From contig CAMDKM010000009.1 of the NCBI GenBank assembly GCA_945900965.1, positions 1-64,000 on the forward strand: DNA of 64,000 nt, read 5' to 3'. Position 1 is the stretch's first letter. Each line of letters starts with the position of its first letter. This stretch comes from Bordetella parapertussis. GTDB taxonomy: Bacteria > Pseudomonadota > Gammaproteobacteria > Burkholderiales > JACQAP01. The notes below the pieces were generated by a model. That model searched no databases. It saw nothing but the letters and a program-made list of their open reading frames with translations, and was not told the DNA's origin. Of this stretch, positions 1 through 8,502 are shown in pieces. Both the position numbers and the translations under genes were made by a program.

Positions 1-1
1 A

Positions 2-142
2 TTGCTGGCAAAGGGCTTTGCAACTACCGAGGCAATCCTGATCATCGCACGAAAGCTATTGCGCATCGCCTTCGCTATCTGGACCACAGGTAGGCCATTC
101 AATCCCGACAAAATAGGAAAAAAGACTTGCCAAAAACCATAG
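2..142 (+). CDS. Probable IS110-type transposase, C-terminal end, cut by the window edge
   Basis: The window opens inside a reading frame that runs 46 codons to a TAG at 140-142. The residues (ARKLLRIAFAIW followed by GRPFNPDKI) resemble the C-terminal end of IS110-family transposases, where a conserved RKLLR-type helix is followed by a short FDP-like tail. IS110 elements are DEDD recombinases without obvious terminal inverted repeats, so the right element end cannot be placed. The catalytic part lies outside the window, so it is not possible to say whether the element is intact. It sits about 100 bases from gene 247-642 and next to the far end of the exopolysaccharide operon. Recognition is by residue pattern only. 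Confidence 0.5.
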   Translation: MLAKGFATTEAILIIARKLLRIAFAIWTTGRPFNPDKIGKKTCQKP

Positions 143-246
143 GAACTACCCTTGCGTTTACTACGGTCGGCGTGAAATAGTGGCAATGAGAACAACATTC
201 ACCAGAACGGATGAGTTTTGCGATGTTTGACGCCTAGGGAGGTCGC

Positions 247-642
247 ATGAGGCCAATTGTCTGCGCAGTAGCGGGCATGTTATTGCTGGAAATTCTTAGC
301 GGCAGTGCGCGCGCCGACGAAAAGTCCGCCAGCGCGCGGGCGGAAGTTTTGCGGCTTCGCAAGGAAATTGGTGCGCTGGTGGGTCCGGCGACCTGTTCGA
401 ATCTGGTGAATTGCCGGGTTGCCGCGCTGGGTATGAACGCTTGCGGCGGTGGCGCTACTGAGTATCTTGCCTATTCCTGGCTGTCGACCGACAAGGCTGC
501 GATTGAGACCAAGCTGGCCGAGTACGATTTCGCGCTGGAGGATGCGCAGAAACTGGGGGTCGTGGCCAGAGCGTGTATCAGGGCGCCAGAGCCGGTGGCC
601 GCGTGCGTCAACAGGCGCTGCGTCATTCCCGGCGACAAATAA
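247..642 (+). CDS. Small secreted cysteine-rich protein of unknown function
   Basis: 131 residues. The ATG at 247 follows a good GGGAGG ribosome site at about 237-242. The first 23 residues form a signal peptide (hydrophobic VAGMLLLEIL, then cleavage after SARA). The mature part has six cysteines, in the blocks CSNLVNC, ACGGGATEYLAYS, ACI and ACVNRRC, suggesting a disulfide-stabilised periplasmic or secreted protein. The CGG-EYLAYS-TD pattern followed by a C-terminal P-x-C-x-C element looks like a small family of exported proteins that I know only as uncharacterised. It stands alone between the transposase end and the convergent exopolysaccharide operon. No function is proposed. Confidence 0.7.
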   Translation: MRPIVCAVAGMLLLEILSGSARADEKSASARAEVLRLRKEIGALVGPATCSNLVNCRVAALGMNACGGGATEYLAYSWLSTDKAAIETKLAEYDFALEDAQKLGVVARACIRAPEPVAACVNRRCVIPGDK

Positions 643-674
643 AAAATCCCGAGGCAGTTGCCGGCTGCGGGATT
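639..674 (-). terminator. Intrinsic terminator closing the exopolysaccharide operon
   Basis: AATCCCG at 645-651 pairs with CGGGATT at 668-674. A further CAG/CTG pairing (655-657 with 665-667) lies inside, with a small bulge. Read on the minus strand, the stem is followed directly by TTTTTTATTTG, a normal U-tract. It lies 50 bases past the stop of the last operon gene (725). The plus-strand gene ending at 642 runs into the same hairpin, but without a T-run on that side. Confidence 0.75.
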
Positions 675-724
675 GCGCGCCAACGGCTACCTACAGGTAG
701 CGGTGCGAGAAGGCGCGCTTTTAC

Positions 725-2047
725 TCAGGCCTTGACGATATTGGGGGCAGCCCTCGAATACGTACCTCGGGTATCGACGATCAGTTGTGCATTACGTCGA
801 ATCATCTCGTAGTCGAATACATCATGATTGGTGGCAATCAAGACGAGGTCATATGAAGCAATGCTGCTTTCGTTGATGGCGACGCTTTTCAGGTCGAAGT
901 GATACTTGCGCATCCTGGGAAACACGGGAACATGCGGATCGCAGTATTCCACGCTGGCTCCCTTGGCATTCAGAAGCGTCATTAACTCCACCGACGGAGA
1001 TTCCCGCATGTCGTCGACATTCTTTTTGTACGCGATACCGAGCACCAAAATGCGGCTCCCCTTCACGGGTTTGCCGCGCTCGTTAAGCGCGTCCACGACC
1101 TTGCCTACCACCCAATGCGGCATGCTGCTGTTGATTTCACCTGCCAGTTCGATGAATCGCGTATTCACTCCATATTGACGAGCTTTCCACGTGAGGTAAA
1201 ACGGATCAATGGGAATGCAATGACCTCCCAGACCCGGGCCCGGGTAATACGGTACAAAGCCAAAAGGCTTCGTTGCGGCGGCCCGGATAACTTCATGGAT
1301 GTCGATGTCCATGCGGTCGGCAATGATTTTCATTTCGTTGACCAGTCCGATATTGACCGAGCGGTGGATGTTCTCGAGCAATTTGGTCAGTTCGGCGGCC
1401 CGCGTGGAACTGACTGCTACTACCTTGTCAACAGCCTTGCCGTAAAGAGCGACGCCAAGCTCAAGGCAAGCCGGTGTCGATCCGCCGCAAATTTTCGGGA
1501 TCGACTGGGTGGAGAAATCGGGATTGCCAGGGTCTTCGCGTTCGGGAGAAAAACATAGAAATATATCCTTTCCTACCCGGAATCCTTGTTTCTCAATTCT
1601 GGGCTTCAGTTCCTCTTCCGTGGTACCCGGATAAGTGGTGCTTTCCAGAGAAATGATCTGACCGGCGCGAAGATTGGGAAGCAAGGACTCCATCGTGCCG
1701 ATTACAAAGGAAAGGTCGGGTTCCCGGTAGGCATTGAGCGGAGTCGGAACGCAGATGATCAGCGCGTCCGGTTCGCCGGCGCGGGAGAAGTTGGTAGTGG
1801 CCTCGAAACCCCTTGCCCGGGCGGCCAATACCCTGGAGTCCGAAATGTGCATAAAATAGCTTTTCCCTGCCGATATTGCCGTCGATTTGTTCACGTCGAT
1901 GTCGAATCCGAGAACCTGGAATCCGGCCTCGGCAAATCGCAAGCTAAGTGGAAGGCCCACGTAACCCAGTCCGATAACGCCGATACGGGCGGTGCGATTG
2001 TTAATGCGTTCCGCTAAAGATACCGAGAACTCAGTTCCGCCGTCCAT
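725..2047 (-). CDS. UDP-sugar 6-dehydrogenase (WbpA/TviB type)
   Basis: 440 residues, the usual length of the UDP-glucose/UDP-GlcNAc dehydrogenase family, which oxidises C6 of a nucleotide sugar to the uronate with two NAD+. The Rossmann motif GLGYVGLP is at 26-33 and the catalytic cysteine is C277 in [12 protein letters not shown]. The C-terminal domain carries [18 protein letters not shown]. The motif spelling is closer to UDP-N-acetylhexosamine dehydrogenases (WbpA, TviB) than to UDP-glucose dehydrogenases, so a UDP-HexNAc uronate is the likelier product. This is inference. It is the last gene of the operon, 131 bases after the epimerase gene and just before the terminator. With the epimerase it would supply an acidic sugar donor for the polymer. 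Confidence 0.9.
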   Translation of the reverse strand: MDGGTEFSVSLAERINNRTARIGVIGLGYVGLPLSLRFAEAGFQVLGFDIDVNKSTAISAGKSYFMHISDSRVLAARARGFEATTNFSRAGEPDALIICVPTPLNAYREPDLSFVIGTMESLLPNLRAGQIISLESTTYPGTTEEELKPRIEKQGFRVGKDIFLCFSPEREDPGNPDFSTQSIPKICGGSTPACLELGVALYGKAVDKVVAVSSTRAAELTKLLENIHRSVNIGLVNEMKIIADRMDIDIHEVIRAAATKPFGFVPYYPGPGLGGHCIPIDPFYLTWKARQYGVNTRFIELAGEINSSMPHWVVGKVVDALNERGKPVKGSRILVLGIAYKKNVDDMRESPSVELMTLLNAKGASVEYCDPHVPVFPRMRKYHFDLKSVAINESSIASYDLVLIATNHDVFDYEMIRRNAQLIVDTRGTYSRAAPNIVKA

Positions 2048-2178
2048 GTGTAAGTTTCCTCTTCCGATGGTTGCCTATCAAAGACCCGTTATGCTGCTTG
2101 TGATGCCTGGTTCCACATTTCGTTGGAGGATTTCAGAGTTTTTCTGAAATGGAAGGGCCAGACGAGATATATCGCGCA

Positions 2179-3210
2179 TCACAGTGCTTCTTCCAATTGC
2201 ACCAAGTCCCGGGTGTATTTCAAATACCATTCAACGAACTGCTGTATTCCCACTTCGACAGGAGTGCCGGGCAGGAGTCCTACGGCCGCTGCCAGTTCGG
2301 ATGTGTCGGCATAGGTCTGGAGCACATCCCCTGACTGCATCGGCTCAAAGGCGATGACGGCCTTTTTGCCCAGGCAGTTTTCTATCACCTTGATGAAGTA
2401 CATCAGGTTTGTCGGATTACTGTTGCCAATGTTGTAGATCCGGTAAGGAGCGCAACTGCTTGCCGGATCCGGAGATTGGCTATTCCACTTGGCATCGGGT
2501 GTCGCCGGGATGTCCAGTATTCGAACAATTCCCTGAACAATGTCATCCACATAAGTGAAATCGCGCGCCATATTCCCAAAATTGAAAACTTTTATGGGGC
2601 GACCCGCGAGAATCGATTCGGTAAATTTGTAATACGCCATGTCAGGACGACCCCATGGACCATAAACTGTAAAAAATCTCAGCCCAGTGCAAGGCAGTCC
2701 ATACAAATGGGCATAGCTATGCGCCATTGCTTCATTGGCCTTCTTGGTGGCTGCATAAAAAGACACGGGATGGTCGGCTACCGCATGTTCCGAGAACGGC
2801 ATCATCCGGCTCGCCCCATAAACGGAACTGGTGGAGGCATACACAAGGTGCTCGATGGCGTGGCGTCGGCACGCTTCGAGAATATTGAAGAATCCGACAA
2901 TATTGCTGGACACATACTCCTCCGGATGATCGATGGAATGGCGCACACCCGCCTGCGCGGCCAGATGCACCACTCGATCCGGGCGGTGATCCAAAAACAC
3001 CTTCCTTACTGCCGCCGAATCCTCGATGGCTGACTTCACAAAAGAAAATGTCTTGTGGCGCATTAACCGCGCAAGGCGAGCCTGCTTGAGCCGCACGTCA
3101 TAGTAGTGGTTGAGGTTGTCAATACCGACGACCTCGAATCCGCTTCGCAGAAGGGCCAAAGCGACATGTGAGCCGATGAATCCGGCGGCGCCCGTGACGA
3201 GAATTTTCAT
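2179..3210 (-). CDS. NAD-dependent nucleotide-sugar epimerase (UDP-glucuronate 4-epimerase type)
   Basis: 343 residues, an extended short-chain dehydrogenase. The NAD-binding GxxGxxG is GAAGFIG at 7-13. The active site is the STSS stretch near 126-129 plus Y152 and K156 in YAATK. The overall pattern (ARLARLM, HLAAQAGVRHSIDHP, MAYYKFTESILAGRPI) matches epimerases acting on UDP-glucuronate or UDP-GalNAc uronate in surface-sugar loci. Substrate assignment is inference from family likeness and from the following uronate-forming dehydrogenase gene. It lies 20 bases after the outer-membrane porin gene in the same operon and is cytoplasmic. Confidence 0.9.
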   Translation of the reverse strand: MKILVTGAAGFIGSHVALALLRSGFEVVGIDNLNHYYDVRLKQARLARLMRHKTFSFVKSAIEDSAAVRKVFLDHRPDRVVHLAAQAGVRHSIDHPEEYVSSNIVGFFNILEACRRHAIEHLVYASTSSVYGASRMMPFSEHAVADHPVSFYAATKKANEAMAHSYAHLYGLPCTGLRFFTVYGPWGRPDMAYYKFTESILAGRPIKVFNFGNMARDFTYVDDIVQGIVRILDIPATPDAKWNSQSPDPASSCAPYRIYNIGNSNPTNLMYFIKVIENCLGKKAVIAFEPMQSGDVLQTYADTSELAAAVGLLPGTPVEVGIQQFVEWYLKYTRDLVQLEEAL

Positions 3211-3230
3211 GATGGCATCTAATTGGATGA

Positions 3231-4757
3231 CTAAAAGTTATACGTAACGCTCAGTTCACCGTATTTTGCTTTTCGGCCCGCCTGGGCCCCATAAGCGCGG
3301 CCAGCCGTGAACGTTGCACCGGTAATAACAAACTCCCAGCTTTTCGATTCTCGAACTGCGATAACTACGTCAATTTCGTGGCCGAGTTCCCGGTTTGTAC
3401 CGTCAAGGGGCGCGCCGATGCGGAATCCAGATATCGTGCTGGCTGCCACACTCTGTCGATATCGATGCATGAGCAGGTCGACGGAGGATTCCTTCGTGGG
3501 ACGAAAGCCAAGTCCGCCGGTGAGTACTTCCAGATTTGCCAGGGTGGGTTGCGTCAGCTCGCCGTAGTAACGAAAGCGCTTGACACCAAGAAGGCGCGAT
3601 TTATTCTCTTCCAACCCGGTCTGCCGAAATGCGCGGTCGACTCCGTCTGAGGGATCGCAGTCGCCGGAACCCCGGGCAAATCCGAAATTGACAGACGGAC
3701 GCAGCGACCAATCCAGTTGCAGGCCGAGTCCAAGATCGATGGCGTGGCCGGATACACGCCGCTCGCGCATACCTTGAATCTGACTAGTAGTGGAATTAAC
3801 GCTGCTATATTCGACCAGCCTTTCGTCTCCGCGTACCGACGCGGTATCGAACCAGTAGATAAATCGGCCTTCGGAACCGAAGCGTACGTTGCCCGAGGCT
3901 CGCAGCCCGATCCATCTAAGCTGCGCATCGGAACCATCGCGGCGGTCTCGGGGCAAAAGAAAGCCGGTGACGCCGGTCTCCGAATCGTCGCGTTGGTTCA
4001 GGTAGAACAGCTCGAGATTGTGGCGCCGAAGATAGCGCCAGCCCACATGAGCCAAGACACGTCGTACGTCTTCTTGCGCCGGATCGATTTCCCGCGAGAC
4101 GACGGTGGGGGCAAGCTCCCTGGCCCAGGCGACTTGGGCAGTCAGCGAGGATCCGACGATTTGCAGCCTCACGGCGTCCAGATCGTCGTCCCACCACCAG
4201 GAGCGGCGCTCACGAAAATTCATACGTCCGACTTGTATTGCGCTGCCCAGTGGGCCGTCGAGATAGATCCACATCTGACCGCGTTCGACGGTGGCGTCCG
4301 AGGATTCTCCACCGGCTTCTTTCTGGGTTTCGATCTCGGTGAGGCCTTTCATTTCGAGAAAGATGCGGGAGTTGCCGCCAAGCTTGTAAAGAGCCTCCAA
4401 TTGAAATTCCTGGTCAAGGCGGGTCAGATCGTCCTTCGCACCCTCGGCCAGCGCAAAATCCTTGCGTCTGAAAATGGACGACTGAAATTCTCCGGTGATA
4501 GCGAGGGGACGACCACCAACCGAGAGGGTGTACGGGTCGTCTCGGCGGCGCTCATCAAGACGGCGCGTCAAGTTGGCAGCATCGTTTGCCGGGGTGACGC
4601 CCGCTTCGGTCTCCAGAGCTCTCGGCTTGGAGGAATCGGATAGCGTGGGTGCGGGCGATTCAGTTCCTGACGGCTCGGATGGGGGGGCCGCAATGACGTT
4701 ACAACTGGAAATAATCAGTGCGACAAAACCGGCCAGTCTCGACGTCACGCTAGTCAT
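3231..4757 (-). CDS. AlgE-like outer membrane polysaccharide export porin
   Basis: 508 residues from the ATG at 4757. This start is preferred over an upstream in-frame codon because it leaves an 8-base overlap with the deacetylase and gives a clean signal peptide (about 24 residues ending SCNVIA). The mature protein alternates polar and hydrophobic residues and ends in YGELSVTYNF, with a terminal aromatic as in beta-barrels. The stretch with GQMWIYLDGPLG, VGRMNFRERRSWWWDDDLD and VQVAWARE-like strands matches the alginate-export family (AlgE fold), which forms a selective outer membrane pore for anionic polysaccharide. The precursor before the barrel is rich in Ser/Pro and disordered. Its place beside uronate-making enzymes supports export of an acidic polymer. 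No AlgK-, AlgX- or synthase-like partner is present. Confidence 0.85.
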   Translation of the reverse strand: MTSVTSRLAGFVALIISSCNVIAAPPSEPSGTESPAPTLSDSSKPRALETEAGVTPANDAANLTRRLDERRRDDPYTLSVGGRPLAITGEFQSSIFRRKDFALAEGAKDDLTRLDQEFQLEALYKLGGNSRIFLEMKGLTEIETQKEAGGESSDATVERGQMWIYLDGPLGSAIQVGRMNFRERRSWWWDDDLDAVRLQIVGSSLTAQVAWARELAPTVVSREIDPAQEDVRRVLAHVGWRYLRRHNLELFYLNQRDDSETGVTGFLLPRDRRDGSDAQLRWIGLRASGNVRFGSEGRFIYWFDTASVRGDERLVEYSSVNSTTSQIQGMRERRVSGHAIDLGLGLQLDWSLRPSVNFGFARGSGDCDPSDGVDRAFRQTGLEENKSRLLGVKRFRYYGELTQPTLANLEVLTGGLGFRPTKESSVDLLMHRYRQSVAASTISGFRIGAPLDGTNRELGHEIDVVIAVRESKSWEFVITGATFTAGRAYGAQAGRKAKYGELSVTYNF

Positions 4758-5511
4758 GCCGGGTTTTCTTTTGCGCGACTTCGAAGGCTTGTGCCATGTT
4801 CGCCAAGCGAGCCTTCGAATGTCCGGACAAGAAGCGAAGCAATTCCCGAAGAATTGAAAAATCCTCATCTGCCAGGCATGCATGGTGCAACATGATGCCC
4901 ACGGGATTTTGGCGGGCTGCCGCCTCGGCTATTTGCAGGCCGCGGGCGGCGAGTCCAGCGCCGCCGGCGAGTGGCGGTTTTGCCCAGTCCATAATTATCG
5001 AGGCTGGAGCCAATCCGTTCAGGGCCAGCTCGGGGGCCGTGGCATCGCGAGAAAGGGCGGCGAACCCGAGGTCGTTCAGAGCCGCGACAGTCTCCTGCGT
5101 ACAGCGATTCCAGGGCGGAGTGAATATCGGTTCCACATGGTGGCCAAGTAACTGCGCAAGGCGTGCGCGCCCGGCGGCGATGTCCTGCCGTTGTTGCTTG
5201 AATCCGCGACTGCCGCCGAATTCGGATTTGCGACCCTGCGTCTCGTGATTGGAGTGGCGGAATCCGTGCTGATGGAAGCACAATCGGCGCTCTGATTCTT
5301 CGCGACGATCGCGCAGAGTTGCCGCCAACTCCTCACTGATAGCCATCGGTATGACGGCAACGTCGATCGGCGCGTCTTCTTCCGAAAATGCATCGAGCAA
5401 GCGCAATAGCGCCTTGTCTTCCCAGCCGGCATCGTCGTCCCGGAAGAAGAAAATGGCCGGGGTCGACAATGATTCGAGTCTGTTGCGCAAGGGATCAAGC
5501 CAGTGGCTCAT
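4750..5511 (-). CDS. Polysaccharide deacetylase-family protein (NodB-like)
   Basis: 253 residues from the ATG at 5511, whose ATGA overlaps the stop of the upstream glycosyltransferase by 4 bases. A longer in-frame reading runs out of frame through that gene and is not credible. NodB-type motifs are visible: FFFRDDDAGWED (metal and catalytic aspartates, about 20-31), HQHGFRHSNHE (metal histidines), FTPPWNRC (loop 3) and IMLHHACLADED (motif 5). The family removes N- or O-acetyl groups from sugars, and partial deacetylation is common in biofilm polymers. No signal peptide is seen, so it probably acts in the cytoplasm on a lipid-linked intermediate or precursor. It overlaps the porin gene by 8 bases. 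Confidence 0.85.
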   Translation of the reverse strand: MSHWLDPLRNRLESLSTPAIFFFRDDDAGWEDKALLRLLDAFSEEDAPIDVAVIPMAISEELAATLRDRREESERRLCFHQHGFRHSNHETQGRKSEFGGSRGFKQQRQDIAAGRARLAQLLGHHVEPIFTPPWNRCTQETVAALNDLGFAALSRDATAPELALNGLAPASIIMDWAKPPLAGGAGLAARGLQIAEAAARQNPVGIMLHHACLADEDFSILRELLRFLSGHSKARLANMAQAFEVAQKKTRHD

Positions 5512-6704
5512 GCGCTTACCGCCCATTCGGAGCTTGTTACTTCGCACGACTCCACACCCAGCATTTGTTTCAGGATGCGGCTTGTATTGGCGGCGCCCGA
5601 CATGTCCAGGGCCAACTGAGGTGAGGGACCATTGGTGGTCATGGACATTTCCGCGGCGAGTCGCGCAGCGCTTATGCCGGCTGGATCGAGAATGTGTATG
5701 ACGCCCAGTGTTTCGAGACGGCGGGCGCGATTCATCTGTTCGTCTTCGCGCCCTTCCGCATAGGGCACAACCAGAGCACGCACGCCGCTTTGCACAATTT
5801 CCAGAGCGGTGTTGTATCCGCACTGACTCAAGCTGAGTCCCGCACTCTGAAACTCGGCGGCCATATCGGGGACCGAACGCACCAGTTCCATTCCCTCGCG
5901 TCCGGTGGCAAGTTCCCGCAGACGCTGCCATTGCGGCTCGGGCAACAACGGACCGGCTATCAAGCGCATCGGAATCCGGTATTGCTTCCAAAGTGTGGCC
6001 TGAGCATGAATGGCTGCGGCGAACAGAGCATGACCCGCCGCTCCTCCTCCTGCGGACACGAGTACGTGCGTCCCCCGCGCGGGAAGTGGCGTCGGGATTT
6101 TCTCCGGTACAACAAAGCCGGTGTATCGGACCGGGGTTTTGAGAGGTTTGGCGGGCTGAAAGGTTTCTCCCAGTTTCGCAAAACGTGGATCGGCGTGTAC
6201 CAAGACGGCATCGAAATAACGATCTGTGATCCAGCGGGCCCGTTCATCATGGTGTTGCTGGTCGGGACGGGTACCAACCAGAATGTCCCGAAGGCTGCAT
6301 ATCACCAGTGCCGTACCTTTCGTTCGTTGACGCGCGGCCTTCAGGAGGGGCAATAGTTCAAAAGCGAACTTCTTCCGTCCGAAGGGAAACAGCTCGATCA
6401 GCAGCACATCGGGTTGCAGATTTCGAAATATTTCGGTTATCGCCTGGCGGCGCCTCTGCTTGGCGTGTGCCAGCTGCAGCTCGCCTCGGCTGACCAGATG
6501 ATGGCCGTCCTCCATGCCCAGAGGCGGGAGATTTTCGATTTCCACGGCGTGCGGGATTCGCGAGTTGGCAGGCAAAGGGCCGCCGTTAAGAAAAACGACG
6601 CGAAAGTCCTTGCTCAGGGCCGCTGCGATGGCGAAGGAGCGAGTCAAGTGTCCCATGCCAAGGGAGTGCTGGCAGTAAAGTAGCAGTGTCGGCAGACGTA
6701 TCAT
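5508..6704 (-). CDS. MurG-like glycosyltransferase (GT28-type fold)
   Basis: 398 residues. The N-terminal loop HSLGMGHLTRS (about 13-23) is the donor-side glycine loop of MurG-like GT-B enzymes. The C-terminal half has VSAGGGAAGHALF and SLSQCGYNTALEIVQSGVRALVVPYAEGREDEQ, the typical nucleotide-sugar binding region. There is no signal peptide or membrane segment, so it is probably peripheral on the cytoplasmic membrane. It follows the ABC exporter gene after 4 bases and overlaps the deacetylase gene by 4. A second MurG-like enzyme (16604-17830) is in the same operon, so two different sugar additions of this type are likely. Donor and acceptor are unknown. Confidence 0.85.
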   Translation of the reverse strand: MIRLPTLLLYCQHSLGMGHLTRSFAIAAALSKDFRVVFLNGGPLPANSRIPHAVEIENLPPLGMEDGHHLVSRGELQLAHAKQRRRQAITEIFRNLQPDVLLIELFPFGRKKFAFELLPLLKAARQRTKGTALVICSLRDILVGTRPDQQHHDERARWITDRYFDAVLVHADPRFAKLGETFQPAKPLKTPVRYTGFVVPEKIPTPLPARGTHVLVSAGGGAAGHALFAAAIHAQATLWKQYRIPMRLIAGPLLPEPQWQRLRELATGREGMELVRSVPDMAAEFQSAGLSLSQCGYNTALEIVQSGVRALVVPYAEGREDEQMNRARRLETLGVIHILDPAGISAARLAAEMSMTTNGPSPQLALDMSGAANTSRILKQMLGVESCEVTSSEWAVSA

Positions 6705-6708
6705 GGTT

Positions 6709-8502
6709 TTATGCAGCGAACTGCCGGGCGAGGTTGTAGTAATGCCCCCGGTGCGCGAGCAGCGTGTTGTGGTTACCGCATTCGAGAATTCGACCGTCTT
6801 TCAGGACCAAAATCTGGTCGAAGCGATGCATGCGCGAAAAGCGATGTGCAATTACGATCAGTGTCTTGCCGTGTTGCGCGGCACGTACCGCTTCATCCAT
6901 CGCGGCCGCCGATTCCGGGTCTACAGCCGAAGTCGGTTCGTCGAGCACCAGAATGGTAGGTTGTTTGACCAGGGCACGAGCCAGGCAAATCCGCTGCCTT
7001 TGCCCACCAGACAGGCCGAGCCCGCGTTCACCCAGAACCGTATCGTAGGCGTCGGGAAGTGCTGCGATGAAGTCGTGTGCCTGAGCAAGACGTGCCGCAT
7101 CTTCGATCTGGGCAATGCTGGCGTCGGGGCGACCGTAGGCAATGTTATCGGCAATACTGGAACCAAAAAGCAAAGTGTCCTGCAGCACCACGCCTATTTT
7201 CGTGCGCAGAGAATCGCGGCGGAATTGCCTTATCTCGAGCCCGTCAAAGAGAATTTGACCTGATTGCGGATCGAAGAGGCGCAACAACAGGCTCAAGATT
7301 GTCGATTTGCCTGCCCCCGACGCACCGACAATGGCTACCGACTGGCCGGCCCCGATGTGAAACGATACGTCGCGCAATACGGGGGAGGCACGGTCATAGG
7401 CATACGTCACGTTCTCGAACGCGATATCGCCGCGTAGCGCCGGCACCTCGGTTGCTCCGGGCAGATCAACAATGTCGGGTTCGCGCGCCAAAATTTCTTC
7501 GATACGCTCCACGCTTGCCATTGCGCGGGAAAACTTGACGGAGAGCTTGCCCAGGTCGCGCAACGGCCGGTAAAGGGAGCCGACGTATGCGACGAAGATC
7601 AGCAACTCCCCAGGGGTCAGCGCTCCCCGCAGGACAAGCCATGCGCCCGCCATGACAGTTCCGGCGGTCCCGATGGCGGCAACCAGAGCAACACTTTTCG
7701 ATACTGAGGCGGTGACCCGTGCATTGATAATTCCCGCTTCAAGGCTTTGGCCACTGTCGATTGCGAACCCGGCGTCCTGATAACTTTCTCGCCCGAATGC
7801 CTGTACCAGGGATATGGAGGACAACATTTCATTGATACGAGAGGCAAGCCTGCCCTCCTGTTTGCGTTGAGAGCGGGCTGCCACGCGTATTTTTCGATTA
7901 AGGAGAAACATCGCGCAGAACAACAAAGGAAGAGTGAAAAACACACCGGTTGCCAGGCGCCAGTCCAGGAAAAACATGATGACCAGCACGCCCGTCACCA
8001 TGAGAATCCGGGCGGCAAAATTGAGGAGCCAATCGGCAATCAGGTCGCGAATCAGTGTGGTGTCGGAAGTGATTCGGGTCAGCATCTCTCCGCCTTTGGC
8101 GCGGAAGTGATAGGACAGGGACAGGCGTTGCAGGTGGCTGAACAGTTGCAGTCGCAATGCGTGAACCAGTTCATGTCCGATCCTGCTGCTGTGATAGATC
8201 TGCAGATAGGAAAAGGCCCCGGCGGCGAGCGCGATCACGGCAATGGAGGCCGATATGGCCACCAAGGCGGAATTGATTCCCATAGCGAACAAACCTTCAA
8301 GCCATGCAAGATGGCCGGGCAAGGTTTGAGCAAGAAGAATATGATCGACAACCACTTTTAGTGGCCAGGGTGCCGCAAGTTCAGCCGCCGTGACCCCCGC
8401 CAGCCCGAACGCCGCCAGTGCGATGCGCCAGCGCATGCGTTTCACTTCGGATTGCAGGATTGTTCGGAATTTGCGGGGTGCCCTGCCGAGGAGGATATTC
8501 AT
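6709..8502 (-). CDS. ABC exporter, fused membrane and ATPase domains (MsbA type)
   Basis: 597 residues. The membrane domain (about 1-330) has six hydrophobic segments, beginning with one near residues 25-45. The ATPase domain has Walker A GASGAGKST (393-401), signature LSGGQ (497-501), Walker B ILVLDEP (517-523) and the switch histidine at 553. A homodimer is the expected active form. In this context it most likely flips a lipid-linked glycan across the inner membrane, since no Wzx flippase or Wzy polymerase is encoded in the operon. Its start overlaps the stop of the first phosphotransferase by 4 bases (ATGA). The assignment as exporter is secure. The substrate is inference. Confidence 0.92.
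   Translation of the reverse strand: MNILLGRAPRKFRTILQSEVKRMRWRIALAAFGLAGVTAAELAAPWPLKVVVDHILLAQTLPGHLAWLEGLFAMGINSALVAISASIAVIALAAGAFSYLQIYHSSRIGHELVHALRLQLFSHLQRLSLSYHFRAKGGEMLTRITSDTTLIRDLIADWLLNFAARILMVTGVLVIMFFLDWRLATGVFFTLPLLFCAMFLLNRKIRVAARSQRKQEGRLASRINEMLSSISLVQAFGRESYQDAGFAIDSGQSLEAGIINARVTASVSKSVALVAAIGTAGTVMAGAWLVLRGALTPGELLIFVAYVGSLYRPLRDLGKLSVKFSRAMASVERIEEILAREPDIVDLPGATEVPALRGDIAFENVTYAYDRASPVLRDVSFHIGAGQSVAIVGASGAGKSTILSLLLRLFDPQSGQILFDGLEIRQFRRDSLRTKIGVVLQDTLLFGSSIADNIAYGRPDASIAQIEDAARLAQAHDFIAALPDAYDTVLGERGLGLSGGQRQRICLARALVKQPTILVLDEPTSAVDPESAAAMDEAVRAAQHGKTLIVIAHRFSRMHRFDQILVLKDGRILECGNHNTLLAHRGHYYNLARQFAA

Noticed and set aside
6..21. TGGCAA and TTGC blocks resembling a sigma-54 promoter before gene 247-642
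   Set aside because: The GG and GC are eleven bases apart instead of ten, the site lies inside the transposase reading frame, and it is over 220 bases from the gene.
2093..2107. Sigma-54-like site before the UDP-sugar dehydrogenase gene
   Set aside because: Spacing between GG and GC is eleven bases and the -12 block is poor; the gene is already covered by the operon promoter.
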